64,000 nucleotides of DNA, from the NCBI RefSeq assembly GCF_003854895.1, contig NZ_CP033966.1, positions 4,774,001 to 4,838,000 on the forward strand, in the 5' to 3' direction. Numbering within the stretch: the stretch's first letter is position 1; every line of letters starts with the position of its first letter. Of this stretch, positions 17,084 through 27,132 are shown piece by piece. The translations under genes were made by a program, and so were the position numbers. Below the pieces are notes generated by a model that saw nothing but the letters and a program-made list of their open reading frames with translations, did not search any database and was not told the origin of the DNA. This stretch comes from Pigmentiphaga sp. H8. GTDB taxonomy: Bacteria; Pseudomonadota; Gammaproteobacteria; Burkholderiales; Burkholderiaceae_B.

Positions 17084-18085
17084 ATGGACCGCCACCACCT
17101 TCCGCCCCGGCGCGGGTTCCTTTCCCCATTGCTGCTCACGCTCGCCACCCTCCTGGCCTCGCCGGCCGCGTGGCCGCAGGCCTTCCCGCAGAAGCCGGTC
17201 AAGATCGTCGTCGGCTTCGGCCCGGGCGGACTGGGCGACACCGTGGTCCGCACCCTGGCGCAGAAGATGGCCGAGTCGCTGGGCCAGAGCGTCGTGGTCG
17301 AGAACGCGCCCGGCGCCGGCGGCATCACGGCGGCTTCGATGGTCGCCCGTGCCGCGCCGGACGGGTACACGCTGCTGCTGGTCAGCGGCCAGAACGCGTT
17401 CAGCCCCTATCTGTTCAAGTCGCTGCCCTACGATCCGGTGGACAGCTTCTCGATGATCTCCACCATCGGCACCTTCCATTTCCTGCTGGTGGCCGACAAG
17501 GACAGTCCGCTCAAGACGGTTGACGACGTCGTCGCCGCCGCCCGCCGGGATCCGGCGCACTTCAACATCGGCACGATCAGCGTCGGCAGCGCCCAGCATC
17601 TGTCGGCGCGCCTGTTCGCGACCATGGCGGGACTGGACGTCCCCATCGTCCCGTTCAAGTCCACCGGCGACGTCATCGCCGCCCTGCGTGGACGCAATGT
17701 CCAGGTGGGCATGGAAACCGTCACCGGCGCGCTGGGCCAGATCCGCGGGGGCTCGCTGCGGGCCATCGCGACCACGGGCTCCACGCGGATAGGGTTCCTG
17801 CCCGACGTGCCCACCATCGCGGAAAGCGGCAACCCGGCCCTGGCCAGGTACGAATCGGACTCCTGGAACGGCATCGTCGCCCCCGCCGGCACGCCGCCGG
17901 CGGTGGTGCGCAAGCTCAACCAGGAAATCGGCAAGGCCCTGCAATCGCCGGACGTGCGCCAGCGCTTCATCGCGCTGGGCATAGAACCGCGCGGCAGCAC
18001 GCCGGAGGCGCTCAAGGAGGTCTTCCAGAAGGACGCCGCCAAGTGGCGGGTCGTCATCGAGGAAGCCGGCATCGAGAAACAATGA
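17084..18085 (+). CDS. Bug-family tripartite tricarboxylate receptor
   Basis: A 333-residue periplasmic receptor with a signal peptide (hydrophobic core LLLTLATLLASPAAW) and the family loop KIVVGFGPGGLGDTVVR. It heads an operon with a class II aldolase, a 2-hydroxyacid dehydrogenase and a hydroxypyruvate isomerase; its stop overlaps the aldolase start (ATGA). The tight coupling suggests it binds the substrate those enzymes degrade, perhaps a sugar acid. No transporter membrane genes accompany it. Confidence 0.9.
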   Translation: MDRHHLPPRRGFLSPLLLTLATLLASPAAWPQAFPQKPVKIVVGFGPGGLGDTVVRTLAQKMAESLGQSVVVENAPGAGGITAASMVARAAPDGYTLLLVSGQNAFSPYLFKSLPYDPVDSFSMISTIGTFHFLLVADKDSPLKTVDDVVAAARRDPAHFNIGTISVGSAQHLSARLFATMAGLDVPIVPFKSTGDVIAALRGRNVQVGMETVTGALGQIRGGSLRAIATTGSTRIGFLPDVPTIAESGNPALARYESDSWNGIVAPAGTPPAVVRKLNQEIGKALQSPDVRQRFIALGIEPRGSTPEALKEVFQKDAAKWRVVIEEAGIEKQ

Positions 18086-18921
18086 AACCCGACCAGGCAA
18101 ACGGAACCGTCATGACCCACCGCAGCACGGCGCCTTCGGCGCCGCAAGAAACGACCGCCGCCATTACCGAGGAGGAAAGGCAAACCAGGATAGACCTGGC
18201 CGCCTGCTACCGGCTGATAGACCTGTTCGGCATGAGCGACATGATCCTGAACCACATCTCGGCGCGGGTCCCGGGCGACGACGAGCATTTCCTGATCAAC
18301 CCCTTCGGCATGATGTACGAGGAAATCACGGCGTCGTGCCTGATCAAGGTCGACCTGGCGGGCAAGGTGATCCACAACCCCAACGCGCAGTACACGATCA
18401 ACCTGCCCGGCTACGTGATCCACAGCGCGATCCACGGCGCGCGGCCGGACGTCGCCTGCGTCCTGCATACCCACACGCCCGCGGGCATGGCGGTATCGGC
18501 CCTGCAATGCGGCCTGTTGCCGCTGAACCAGACCGCGATGCGCTTCGCCGGCGGCGTGGGCTACCACGACTTCGAAGGCGTGGCGGTGGACGTGGACGAG
18601 CGCCAGCGGCTGGCCGCCAACCTGGCCGACCGCGATGTCATGATCCTGCGCAATCACGGGCTGCTGGCCGTGGGCCGGACCGTGGCCGAGGCCTTCGTCA
18701 ACATGCAGCGGCTCGAACGGGCGTGCCAGACGCAGTTGCTGACGCTGTCGGCCGGCAGCCCCCTGCACATGCCGGCGCCGGCCGTGGCCGAGCGCGCCTA
18801 CCAGCAGTTGCGCCACGCGCCCACGCCCAATCCTGACGGCACCCATCCCCCCCACGGCGAACGCGAGTGGCCGGCGCTGCTGCGGATGCTGGACCGCCGC
18901 GACACGAGCTATCGCGATTGA
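18082..18921 (+). CDS. Class II aldolase/adducin-family protein
   Basis: A 279-residue class II aldolase/adducin domain protein. Metal-binding histidines appear in VLHTHTPAG, and a further one in RNHGLLAVG; FGMSDMILNHISAR is the usual N-terminal signature. Members cleave or decarboxylate sugar phosphates or related acids (fuculose-P aldolase, OtnC-type decarboxylase). Start at 18082 by ATGA overlap with the Bug gene; an ATG at 18112 is an alternative. Neighbours suggest tetronate-like acid catabolism, though no kinase is present. Confidence 0.87.
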   Translation: MKPDQANGTVMTHRSTAPSAPQETTAAITEEERQTRIDLAACYRLIDLFGMSDMILNHISARVPGDDEHFLINPFGMMYEEITASCLIKVDLAGKVIHNPNAQYTINLPGYVIHSAIHGARPDVACVLHTHTPAGMAVSALQCGLLPLNQTAMRFAGGVGYHDFEGVAVDVDERQRLAANLADRDVMILRNHGLLAVGRTVAEAFVNMQRLERACQTQLLTLSAGSPLHMPAPAVAERAYQQLRHAPTPNPDGTHPPHGEREWPALLRMLDRRDTSYRD

Positions 18922-18938
18922 CGCCGGGAGCCACCACG

Positions 18939-19874
18939 ATGAAACACCGCATCCTGCAGATAGGCCCCATCACCGCCCCCGCCGATGAGCGGCTGGCGCG
19001 CGATTACGACATCGCCCCGCTGTGGAAGCAGCCCGATCGCGCCGCGTTCCTGGCCGAACACGGGTCTGCCTTCGAGGGCATCGCCGTGCACGTGCGCGAT
19101 GCCTGCGGCGCCGACATCCTGGACGCCGTGCCCCATGCCCGCGTCATCGCCAACTTCGGCGTGGGCTACGACAAGATCGACGTCGAGACCGCCAAGCGCC
19201 TCGGCATGCAGATCAGCAACACGCCGCGCGTCCTGGACGGCTGCGTCGCCGACCTGGCCATGGGCCTGGCGATAGACGTGGCACGCGGCATTTCCACGAC
19301 CGACCGCTTCGTGCGGGCCGGCGGCTGGAAGACCGGCCAGCGTCCGCTGATGACGCGCGTCCACGGCAAGAACATGGGCCTGCTGGGCTTCGGCGGCATC
19401 GGCCAGGCCGTCGCGCGCCGCGCCGCCGGCTTCGACATGGCGGTGCGCTATCACACGCGCCGGCCGGTCGCGGGTGCCCCGCACGAACACGAACCCTCGC
19501 TGGTGGAACTGGCCCGCTGGGCCGACTTCCTGGTCGTGGCCTGCCCGGGCGGCCCCGCCACCCGCCATCTGGTGAACGCCGAGGTCATGGAGACGCTGGG
19601 TCCGCGCGGTATCCTGGTCAACATCGCGCGCGGAAGCGTGGTGGACGAAGGCGCGCTGGTGCAGGCGCTGCAGGCTGGCAGCCTGGGCGGCGCGGGGCTG
19701 GACGTGTTCGAACACGAGCCCGACGTGCCGCCGGCCCTGCTGGAGATGGACCAGGTCGTGGCGCTGTCGCACATCGCCGGCTTCACGCGCGAATCGCGCG
19801 CCGACATGGAACGGCTGGTGTGCGACAACCTGGACGCCTACTTCCGTGGCGGACAGGTCCTGACCCCGGTCTGA
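18939..19874 (+). CDS. D-isomer-specific 2-hydroxyacid dehydrogenase
   Basis: A 311-residue NAD(P)-dependent dehydrogenase. The Rossmann motif GFGGIGQAVA lies near residue 150, the catalytic arginine is in NIARGSVVDEG, the glutamate in EHEPDVPP and the histidine in LSHIAGFT. Family members interconvert 2-oxo and D-2-hydroxy acids such as glyoxylate/hydroxypyruvate and glycerate. It is followed after about 20 bp by a hydroxypyruvate isomerase-like gene, which suggests hydroxypyruvate or a related C3/C4 acid as substrate. Confidence 0.9.
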   Translation: MKHRILQIGPITAPADERLARDYDIAPLWKQPDRAAFLAEHGSAFEGIAVHVRDACGADILDAVPHARVIANFGVGYDKIDVETAKRLGMQISNTPRVLDGCVADLAMGLAIDVARGISTTDRFVRAGGWKTGQRPLMTRVHGKNMGLLGFGGIGQAVARRAAGFDMAVRYHTRRPVAGAPHEHEPSLVELARWADFLVVACPGGPATRHLVNAEVMETLGPRGILVNIARGSVVDEGALVQALQAGSLGGAGLDVFEHEPDVPPALLEMDQVVALSHIAGFTRESRADMERLVCDNLDAYFRGGQVLTPV

Positions 19875-19896
19875 ACACCCCACGGAGCAATCGACC

Positions 19897-20727
19897 ATGC
19901 CGCGCTTCGCCGCCAATCTCTCCATGCTCTATCCCGACCGCCCCTTCCTGGAGCGGTTCGGCTGCGCGATGCGGGACGGCTTCACGGCGGTCGAGTTCTT
20001 CTTTCCCTACGACCACCCCCAAGCGGACCTGGCGGCCCGCCTGCGCGATCACGGCCTGCGCCTGGTGTTCTTCAACGCCACGCCCAGGTCGCATCCGGAG
20101 GAACGCGGAATCGCCTGCCTGCCGGGCCGGCAGCGGGAATTCCGCGACAGCTTCGTGCGCGCGCTCGACCATGCCGCGGCGCTCGATTGCGGCAGCCTGC
20201 ACGTCATGCCCGGCCGGATGCCCGCGCAGGCGGATCCCGCGGCCCTGCACGCGACCTACGTCGAGAACCTTGCCTGGGCCGCGGACCGGGCCGCACGCGA
20301 CGGGCGCACGGTGCTGATCGAACCGATCAATCCCCGCGACGTGCCCGGCTTCTTCCTGACCCGCCAGGAGCAGGCCCACGAGATCGTCCGTGAAGTGGGC
20401 TCGCCCCACCTGAAGATCCAGATGGATCTCTATCACTGCCAGATCGTGGAAGGCGACCTGGCCGCCCGGCTGCGCCGCTACCTGCCCACCGGGCGCGTCG
20501 GCCACGTGCAGATCGCGGGCGTGCCGGACCGCCACGAGCCCGATACCGGCGAGATCAACTATCCCTATCTGTTCGGCCTGATGGACGAACTGGGCTATGA
20601 CGGCTGGGTCGGCTGCGAATACCACCCCCGGCTGGGCGATCGGCCGGGCGGCACCTCGGCCGGACTGGCATGGCTGCGCCAGGCGCGCGCCGCTACATGC
20701 GCAGGTCCAGCACCAGTTCGCGGATGA
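19897..20727 (+). CDS. Hydroxypyruvate isomerase-like TIM-barrel protein
   Basis: A 276-residue protein of the Hyi/OtnI group of xylose-isomerase-like TIM barrels. Family features include MPRFAANLSMLYPDRPF at the N-terminus, VLIEPINPRDVPGFF, HLKIQMDLYHCQIVEGD and a glutamate near the end (WVGCEYHP). Hyi interconverts hydroxypyruvate and tartronate semialdehyde; OtnI acts on 2-oxo-tetronate. The 3' end overlaps the convergent LysR gene by 35 bp. Confidence 0.88.
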   Translation: MPRFAANLSMLYPDRPFLERFGCAMRDGFTAVEFFFPYDHPQADLAARLRDHGLRLVFFNATPRSHPEERGIACLPGRQREFRDSFVRALDHAAALDCGSLHVMPGRMPAQADPAALHATYVENLAWAADRAARDGRTVLIEPINPRDVPGFFLTRQEQAHEIVREVGSPHLKIQMDLYHCQIVEGDLAARLRRYLPTGRVGHVQIAGVPDRHEPDTGEINYPYLFGLMDELGYDGWVGCEYHPRLGDRPGGTSAGLAWLRQARAATCAGPAPVRG

Positions 20728-21583
20728 TGTCCTGCATGGCCTGCTGCGTGCGCGTGGCGGGCCGCTGCGCGCTGACCGCCAGCGCCAGCTTGCTGCGCAG
20801 GCGCGGCTTGACGATGGGCACCGCGCGGAACACTTCCTCTCGGCCGGACGTACGCACGGCGTTGACCGACAGCACCGCGGCCCCCACGCCCTCGGCCACC
20901 AGGTCGAGCATGGCCGCCACCCCGTCTATCTCCATGGCGATGCGCGGATGCAGCCCGATGTTGGCCAGTTCGGCCTCGACCAGCATGCGTATGGTGTTGG
21001 GCCGGGTCGGAATCACCAGGGGCTGGTCGGCCAGTTCGCGCACGCTGATCGACTTGCGCGCCCGGTCCTCGCGCCGGGTGACGAGGTAGAAGTCTTCTTC
21101 CAGCAGCACGACGCTGTCGATGTCGGGCGACGGCGCGGGGTTGTACAACAGCGCGATGTCCAGCCGGCCGCTTTGCAGCGACTCCTGCAAGCCTGTGGAA
21201 AGGCTCTCGGAAATGGACAGCGCCGCTTCCGGCAGTTGCGCCCGCACCGCGCGGGTCAACGGCACGGTCAGCATCTTGGCGAAGCGGGGCGGCAGGCCGA
21301 TCGCCACCCGGCCGGCCAGCGCACCGCGCAGCCGCCCCAGTTCCTCGCGGGTGCGCGCGACCTGGTGCAGGATGCCCCGTCCGTGTTCGAGCAGCATCTT
21401 GCCAGCCTCGGTGGGCACCACCCCGCGCCCGGTGCGCCTGAGCAGGCTCTGCCCCAGTTCGACTTCGAGCTGGCGTACCTGCCGGCTAAGCGCGGGCTGG
21501 GCGATGTCGAGCGCGATGGAGGCCCGCGTGAAACCGCCCAGTTCCGCCACGCTCACGAAGTATTCGAGCTGCTTGAGGTCCAC
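20693..21583 (-). CDS. LysR-family transcriptional regulator
   Basis: A 296-residue LysR regulator. The helix-turn-helix spans roughly residues 3-60 (LEYFVSVAELGGFTRAS, then ALSRQVRQLE). An effector domain of normal length follows. It converges on the aldolase/hydroxypyruvate isomerase operon, which is its likely but unproven target. It has its own promoter or shares that of the gene upstream at 22258. Confidence 0.9.
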   Translation of the reverse strand: MDLKQLEYFVSVAELGGFTRASIALDIAQPALSRQVRQLEVELGQSLLRRTGRGVVPTEAGKMLLEHGRGILHQVARTREELGRLRGALAGRVAIGLPPRFAKMLTVPLTRAVRAQLPEAALSISESLSTGLQESLQSGRLDIALLYNPAPSPDIDSVVLLEEDFYLVTRREDRARKSISVRELADQPLVIPTRPNTIRMLVEAELANIGLHPRIAMEIDGVAAMLDLVAEGVGAAVLSVNAVRTSGREEVFRAVPIVKPRLRSKLALAVSAQRPATRTQQAMQDIIRELVLDLRM

Positions 21584-21604
21584 GGCGGTAGCGGGCGCCG
21601 GCCG

Positions 21605-22258
21605 CTAGGCCGCGTCGGCCGGTTCTTCCCAGGCGTCCTGCCCGGCGCCTTCCAGATGGGCCACGTCGCCCCAGCCGTCCACCCGCCAGCGCGCGTCGTC
21701 GACCAGCAGGCGGTTGATGCTGACGTTGTGCAGCGTGTGCCGGCGCTCGGCCCGCAGCGACAGCCCTTCGGCGTGGCGATAGGCGGTATCCAGCACGCCG
21801 CTGTGGGTGAACACCAGCACGCGTTCGCCGGCATGGGCAGCGGCGATGCGGCCCAGCGCGGCCACCACGCGCTGGTGGAACTGGCGCAGCGACTCGCCGC
21901 CGTCCAGTTCGTAGTCCGGATGCCGTTCGCGCACGGCCACCGCGGCCTGGGGATGGCGCTCGGCCAGCTCGTCGAAGCTGAGCCCCTCGAAGACACCGTA
22001 CTTGCGTTCGCGCAGGCCGGCATCGAGCCGCACGTCCAGCCCCAGCCGGGCGGCAGTGGGGCGCGCGGTGTCGTGGGCCCGCGCGAGATCGCTGCTATAG
22101 ATGGCATGCACGTGGTCGCGCCCGGGCCGGAACCGAGCGGCGACCTGTTCGGCCTGGGCGCGGCCGAGCGCGTTCAGGGCGATGTCGAGCGTGCCCTGCA
22201 CCCGGCGCAGCCGGTTCCATTCGGTCTCGCCGTGCCGGATCAGCCAGAGCTCAGTCAT
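21605..22258 (-). CDS. Histidine phosphatase family protein (phosphoglycerate mutase-like)
   Basis: A 217-residue histidine phosphatase. The catalytic RHG is at residues 8-10 (LIRHGETEWN), and the second histidine is in VLVFTHSGVLD. Proteins of this size act as phosphoglycerate mutase-like phosphatases, alpha-ribazole phosphatases or broad phosphatases; nothing nearby indicates cobalamin synthesis. Its start overlaps the end of the PEBP gene by 8 bp, so the two are likely cotranscribed. Confidence 0.88.
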   Translation of the reverse strand: MTELWLIRHGETEWNRLRRVQGTLDIALNALGRAQAEQVAARFRPGRDHVHAIYSSDLARAHDTARPTAARLGLDVRLDAGLRERKYGVFEGLSFDELAERHPQAAVAVRERHPDYELDGGESLRQFHQRVVAALGRIAAAHAGERVLVFTHSGVLDTAYRHAEGLSLRAERRHTLHNVSINRLLVDDARWRVDGWGDVAHLEGAGQDAWEEPADAA

Positions 22259-22901
22259 TGGGCGCGATCCGGCGCGGCGCCAGGGCCGGATTCAGCGTGT
22301 AGGTGCCGGTGATGGCCGCCTGCCCCAGCACGTGCTTGTCGATCGCGCGACGCACGTCGGTCCCGCCGAACTTGCCGTCGACGTCCACCCTGGGCACGTC
22401 CAGCGCATACACGGTGAACACGTAATGGTGGATGATGGAGTCGTTCCACGGCGGGCAGGGGCCGTCGTAGCCGTAGTAGTCGCCGCTCATGTCGTGGTCG
22501 GCCGCGAACCACCCGGTGTAGTCGTTGACGCCCTGGCGGGTATCGCCGGGGGCCATGGGGCCGGCCTTGCCGCGGGGCGTCACGCCGTTGCAGAACTCGC
22601 CTTCCTCGATCTCGGTCTTGCCTGCAGGCACGTCCACCAGCACCCAGTGGAAGAAGTCCACGCGCGGCAGGTCGGCCGGCACCTGCTTGCCGGCCTGGTT
22701 GACGTCGTCGCCCTTGCTGGGCACGTCGTAGTCATGGCAAATGATCGCGAACGATTGCGTGCCGGCGGGCACGTCGCTCCAGGCCAGGTGGGGATTGACG
22801 TTGTCGGACAGCGTCACCTGGGTCTTGGGGTCGATCTTGCCGAAGGCATAACGCGCGGGGATGGGTTCGCCATCCATGAAGGAATTGCTCCAGAGCTTCA
22901 T
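22251..22901 (-). CDS. YbhB/YbcL family Raf kinase inhibitor-like protein (PEBP)
   Basis: A 216-residue phosphatidylethanolamine-binding protein homolog of the bacterial YbhB/YbcL type. Family segments seen are NVNPHLAWSDVP, IICHDYDVPS, FHWVLVDVP and GYDGPCPPWNDSIIHHYVFTVYALD, which form the anion-binding pocket. No signal peptide is evident, so it is probably cytoplasmic. Physiological role of this family in bacteria is poorly known. It lies 41 bp downstream of tyrS. Confidence 0.9.
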   Translation of the reverse strand: MKLWSNSFMDGEPIPARYAFGKIDPKTQVTLSDNVNPHLAWSDVPAGTQSFAIICHDYDVPSKGDDVNQAGKQVPADLPRVDFFHWVLVDVPAGKTEIEEGEFCNGVTPRGKAGPMAPGDTRQGVNDYTGWFAADHDMSGDYYGYDGPCPPWNDSIIHHYVFTVYALDVPRVDVDGKFGGTDVRRAIDKHVLGQAAITGTYTLNPALAPRRIAPND

Positions 22902-22942
22902 CGCGATACTCCTAAAAATCGTCTACCTGGACTCCGGTCCCC

Positions 22943-24220
22943 TCATCGTACCGTGACGCGGGCGAACTTTCGTTTACCAACTTGTACGACGTAGGTGCCG
23001 GCATCCAGCTTCAGGCCCTTGTCCTCGACCCTGGCCGCATCGACGCGCACGCCCCCCTGTTCGATATTGCGCTGGGCTTCGGACGCCGAGGCGCACAGCC
23101 CCGCCTCGCGCAGCAACTGCAGGATGCCCAGGGGTGCGCCCGCGAGCGAGACCTCGGGCATCTGGTCGGGAATGGCCTTCTGCTTGAAACGGGCCTCGAA
23201 GTCCGCCAGGGCCTGTTCGGCGGCAGCCGCCGAGTGAAAACGTGTAACGATTTCCTGCGCCAGCATCACCTTGATGTCGCGCGGATTGCGGCCGCCCTCC
23301 GCCTCGCGCCTGAGACCGGCGATGTCCTCCAGCGAACGGAACGACAGCAACTCGTAGTAGCGCCACATCAGCGTGTCGGAAATCGACATGAGCTTGCCGA
23401 ACATCGATTCAGGCGTCTCGGAAATGCCGATGTAGTTGTTCTTGGACTTGGACATCTTGTCGACGCCGTCCGTCCCTTCCAGGAGCGGCATGGTCAGGAT
23501 GCACTGGGGCTCCTGGCCGTATTCCTTCTGCAGCTCGCGCCCCACCAGCAGGTTGAATTTCTGGTCGGTGCCGCCCAGTTCCAGGTCCGCCTTCAGCGCC
23601 ACCGAGTCGTAGCCCTGCATCAGGGGGTACAGGAACTCGTGGACCGAGATCGGCACGCCGCCCTTGAAGCGCTTGGTGAAATCCTCGCGTTCCAGCATGC
23701 GGGCCACGGTGTAGCGCGAGGCCAGCTGGATCATGCCGCGCGCGCCCAGCGGGTCGCACCATTCCGAGTTGTAGCGGACTTCGGTGCGGGCCGGGTCCAG
23801 CACCAGGCTCGCCTGGGCGTAATAGGTCTTGGCGTTGGCCTCGATCTGCTCACGCGTCAGCGGCGGGCGGGTGGCGTTGCGGCCGCTGGGGTCGCCGATC
23901 ATCGAGGTGAAGTCGCCGATCAGGAAGATGACCGTGTGGCCCAGCTCCTGCAGCTGGCGCATCTTGTTCAGGACCACCGTGTGACCCAGGTGGATGTCGG
24001 GCGCCGTGGGGTCCAGGCCGAGCTTGATGCGCAGCGGCACGCCGGTGGCCCGACTGCGGGCGAGCTTGCGCGCGAATTCGGCCTCGACCAGCAGTTCGTC
24101 GCAGCCGCGGCGCACAATGGCCAGGTCCCGCTCGACCTCGGGTGTAACCGGATATGTCGCCGCCGCCCCGGACGTGCCAGAGGGGAGGGATACGGACGAG
24201 TCGGGTTTCGTTTCGGTCAT
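22943..24220 (-). CDS. tyrS: Tyrosine--tRNA ligase
   Basis: A 425-residue class I tyrosyl-tRNA synthetase. The HIGH-type motif reads DIHLGH and the KMSKS motif is intact ([11 protein letters not shown]). The C-terminal S4 RNA-binding domain (from about [19 protein letters not shown]) is complete. The start at 24220 (MTETKPDSS) precedes a short, poorly conserved N-terminal tail; an in-frame extension to 24400 would run through the divergent promoter region and is rejected. Confidence 0.96.
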   Translation of the reverse strand: MTETKPDSSVSLPSGTSGAAATYPVTPEVERDLAIVRRGCDELLVEAEFARKLARSRATGVPLRIKLGLDPTAPDIHLGHTVVLNKMRQLQELGHTVIFLIGDFTSMIGDPSGRNATRPPLTREQIEANAKTYYAQASLVLDPARTEVRYNSEWCDPLGARGMIQLASRYTVARMLEREDFTKRFKGGVPISVHEFLYPLMQGYDSVALKADLELGGTDQKFNLLVGRELQKEYGQEPQCILTMPLLEGTDGVDKMSKSKNNYIGISETPESMFGKLMSISDTLMWRYYELLSFRSLEDIAGLRREAEGGRNPRDIKVMLAQEIVTRFHSAAAAEQALADFEARFKQKAIPDQMPEVSLAGAPLGILQLLREAGLCASASEAQRNIEQGGVRVDAARVEDKGLKLDAGTYVVQVGKRKFARVTVR

Positions 24221-24264
24221 GGCGCGAACTGCTCTGGAAAGTGTGTCAAGTGTAAACAATCGTA

Positions 24265-24294
24265 TTGGCAGGCCCGGGGGAGTTTCTATATACT
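24265..24294 (+). promoter_or_regulatory. Sigma70-like promoter for the M23 peptidase gene
   Basis: A -35 box TTGGCA (24265-24270) and a -10 box TATACT (24289-24294) are separated by 18 bp and point toward the peptidase gene at 24484. The predicted transcript would have a leader of about 180 nt. This is a motif call by eye. Confidence 0.5.
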
Positions 24295-24483
24295 CGGCCC
24301 GTTTCGGCGACATCCCGTTGTTACAAATATGAAGGCGCGGGTTCGGTTCATGAATCGAGCCCAGCGACGCTATTTGTGCTCCGCAACAATGTTGCGACAA
24401 TACAACAGGACCCGAGACACGCCGCGCTCCGGACCCGCACTCCGAAGCAATTCTAGCCCAACCGACCCCAGGGGCCAGGCCGC

Positions 24484-25935
24484 ATGAACCGTAAGTTTTC
24501 CGGCATCGCCGGCGCGATGCTCAAGCGCATCGCCGCAGCGGTGCAACAAACCTTCTCCCGCATCACCTCCCATCCCGCCACCCTTACCATCACGTCGTCG
24601 CCGCTGAAACGCCGCATCGTCATCGGCACCGGCGCCGCCGGGCTGTTCGTCACCGCCGCCGCCATCGGCGTCGCGCCCCTGGCGCCGGACGCCTCCATGC
24701 TGCCCACGACCCGCATCGTCGAGTCGCTGACCCTGCCGGACCTGTCCGAACAGGTCGCCGAGCAGGAAGCCAAGGCGCCGGACTTCATCCGCGAGGAACG
24801 CGTCCAGCGTGGCGACTCGGTCGCCACGCTGCTGAACCGGCTGGGCGTGGACGACCCCGAGCTCGAACGCTTCATCCGCACCTCGCCCGACGCCCGCAGC
24901 TTCTACCAGCTCTACCCCGGCCGCGTGGTCCAGGCGTCCACCGACGCGCTGGGCGAGGTCCGCTGGCTGCGCTACATCCACACCCCGGGCGCCGAGTCCG
25001 GCGACAAGGTCGTCTCGCGCATGCTGCAGATCGAGCGCTCGGCGCAGGGCCTGTCCGCCCGCGACGTGCAACTCGACACCGAACGCGAGACCCGCATCGC
25101 CCACGGCGAGATCTACAGCTCGCTGTTCGGCGCCACCGACGCCGCCAACATCCCCGACAGCGTCGCCACCCAGATCGCCGAGATCCTGTCGGGCGACATC
25201 GACTTCCACCGCGACCTGCGCCGCGGCGACCACTTCAACGTGGTCTACGAAACCTATACGCACCAGGGCAACTACGTGCGGGCCGGCAAGGTCATCGCGC
25301 TCGAGTTCGTCAACAAGGGCACGCCCTACCAGGCCATCTGGTTCGACCAGCAGTCGGGCGTCAGCGGCGGCTACTACACGTTCGACGGCAAGAGCCTGCG
25401 CAAGGCCTTCCTGCGCACGCCCATGGAATTCACCCGCGTCACCTCCGGCTTCTCGCGCCGCTTCCACCCCATCCTGAAGACCTGGCGCGAACACAAGGGC
25501 GTGGACTACGGCGCGCCTACCGGCACGCCCATCCGCAGCACCGCCGACGGCACCATCGACTTCATCGGCAAGCAGAACGGCTACGGCAACGTGGTCGTGG
25601 TCCGTCACCATGGCCAGTACTCCACGCTGTACGCCCACATGAGCGCGTTCGCGCCGGGCCTGTCCAAGGGCGCCCGCGTCAGCCAGGGCCAGTTCATCGG
25701 CCGCGTCGGTTCGACCGGCTGGGCCACCGGCCCGCACCTGCACTATGAGTTCCGCATCGCCGGCAAGCCGGTCGATCCGCTCACCGTCGCGCTGCCGCAG
25801 GCCCCCGAGCTCAATGCCCGCGGCCTCGCCCTGTTCAAGCAGCAGACCGATCCCCTGCGGCACCAGATGTCGCTGCTGGCCCAGCTGAAGGACTACAGCA
25901 TGCCGGCGGGCGACATGTCGCTGGCCGCCCAGTAA
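24484..25935 (+). CDS. M23 family peptidoglycan DD-metalloendopeptidase
   Basis: A 483-residue envelope protein. It has a cytoplasmic N-terminus, one membrane segment around residues 42-60 ([18 protein letters not shown]), an OapA/LysM-like region and a C-terminal M23 (LytM) domain. Zinc-site features are [13 protein letters not shown] and GPHLHYEF, so it is probably an active cell-wall hydrolase. The arrangement tyrS-divergent-M23-anmK is a common betaproteobacterial layout. It precedes anmK by 11 bp, linking cell-wall cutting with recycling. Confidence 0.92.
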   Translation: MNRKFSGIAGAMLKRIAAAVQQTFSRITSHPATLTITSSPLKRRIVIGTGAAGLFVTAAAIGVAPLAPDASMLPTTRIVESLTLPDLSEQVAEQEAKAPDFIREERVQRGDSVATLLNRLGVDDPELERFIRTSPDARSFYQLYPGRVVQASTDALGEVRWLRYIHTPGAESGDKVVSRMLQIERSAQGLSARDVQLDTERETRIAHGEIYSSLFGATDAANIPDSVATQIAEILSGDIDFHRDLRRGDHFNVVYETYTHQGNYVRAGKVIALEFVNKGTPYQAIWFDQQSGVSGGYYTFDGKSLRKAFLRTPMEFTRVTSGFSRRFHPILKTWREHKGVDYGAPTGTPIRSTADGTIDFIGKQNGYGNVVVVRHHGQYSTLYAHMSAFAPGLSKGARVSQGQFIGRVGSTGWATGPHLHYEFRIAGKPVDPLTVALPQAPELNARGLALFKQQTDPLRHQMSLLAQLKDYSMPAGDMSLAAQ

Positions 25936-25946
25936 GGCGGTCCTTC

Positions 25947-27050
25947 ATGGCCGAACCGTACATCGGCCTGATGTCGGGGACCAGCCTGGACGGCGTGGAT
26001 GGCGTGGCCGCCGTGTTCGACGGCGGCCGCCCCCGCATCCTCGCGCACACCGACCTTGCCATGCCGCAGGCCCTGCGGGCCGAGCTGCTGGCCCTGAACA
26101 CGCCGGGCCCGGACGAAATCCACAGGATGTCGCAAGCCGGCCTGGCCCTGGCGGACCTGTATGCCCGCGTCGTCGCCGAACTGCTGGCGCGGACCGGCCT
26201 GGACGCCTCCGGGGTCCGAGCGATCGGTGCCCACGGACAGACCATCCGCCACCGTCCCGATGCCGGCTACACCGTGCAATTGAACGCCCCTGCCCGCCTG
26301 GCCGAACGAACGGGCATCGCGGTCGTGGCCGACCTGCGCAGCCGCGACGTGGCCGCGGGCGGCCATGGCGCCCCGCTGGCGCCGGCCTTCCACGCGGCGG
26401 TGTTCGGCACCGGGCGGCCGCGGGCCGTGGTCAACCTGGGCGGCATCGCCAACGTCACGCTGCTGTCGCCCGCCGGGGTCGTGGGCTACGACACCGGCCC
26501 CGCCAACCTGCTGCTGGACGCCTGGTGCGCGCGGCACACCGGCCGGGACTACGATGAAGACGGCCGCTACGCCGCCTCCGGCACGCTGCGGCCGGACCTG
26601 CTGGCGGAACTCATTGCCTCCGAACCGTGGCTGGCGGTTCCGCCGCCCAAGTCCACGGGGCGCGACCTGTTCAACACCGCGTGGCTGGACCAGCGCCTGC
26701 AGGCCTGGCAGGCCCGCCACGGCACGCTGGCGGCGGCCGACGTGCAGGCCACGTTGCAAGCCTTGACGGTCGAGACGGTGGCGCGCGAGATACGCCGCCA
26801 GCAGCCCGCCTGCGAACAGGTCTGGGTCTGCGGCGGCGGCGCGCGCAACGGTGGCCTGATGCGGGCCCTGGCCGGAGCATTGCCCTGCCCCGTGGCGCCC
26901 TCCGACGACGCGGGCGTACCGGCCCAGCAGATGGAGGCGCTGGCCTTCGCCTGGCTGGCCCATCGCCACGTTGCCGGCCTGCCCGGCAACCTGCCCGCCG
27001 TGACCGGCGCGGCCGGACCCCGCGTGCTGGGCGCCTACTACCCCGCGTAG
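25947..27050 (+). CDS. anmK: Anhydro-N-acetylmuramic acid kinase
   Basis: A 367-residue AnmK. It phosphorylates and opens 1,6-anhydro-MurNAc released by peptidoglycan turnover to give MurNAc-6-P. The ATP-binding start YIGLMSGTSLDGVD, the GAHGQTIRHRP segment, VVNLGGIANVT and VCGGGARNG near the C-terminus are all typical. Directly downstream of the M23 peptidase, probably in one transcript. Confidence 0.95.
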   Translation: MAEPYIGLMSGTSLDGVDGVAAVFDGGRPRILAHTDLAMPQALRAELLALNTPGPDEIHRMSQAGLALADLYARVVAELLARTGLDASGVRAIGAHGQTIRHRPDAGYTVQLNAPARLAERTGIAVVADLRSRDVAAGGHGAPLAPAFHAAVFGTGRPRAVVNLGGIANVTLLSPAGVVGYDTGPANLLLDAWCARHTGRDYDEDGRYAASGTLRPDLLAELIASEPWLAVPPPKSTGRDLFNTAWLDQRLQAWQARHGTLAAADVQATLQALTVETVAREIRRQQPACEQVWVCGGGARNGGLMRALAGALPCPVAPSDDAGVPAQQMEALAFAWLAHRHVAGLPGNLPAVTGAAGPRVLGAYYPA

Positions 27051-27132
27051 GCCGCGCCGCACCGCTTCCGGCGGCTTTCCCTCCCCCGCTTTCTTTCCAT
27101 GCCACGCCTGGGTTGCATTCGCCCAATCTCTA

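Noticed and set aside
27053..27090. Possible terminator after anmK
   Set aside because: Only a short imperfect GC stem with scattered T residues; not convincing.
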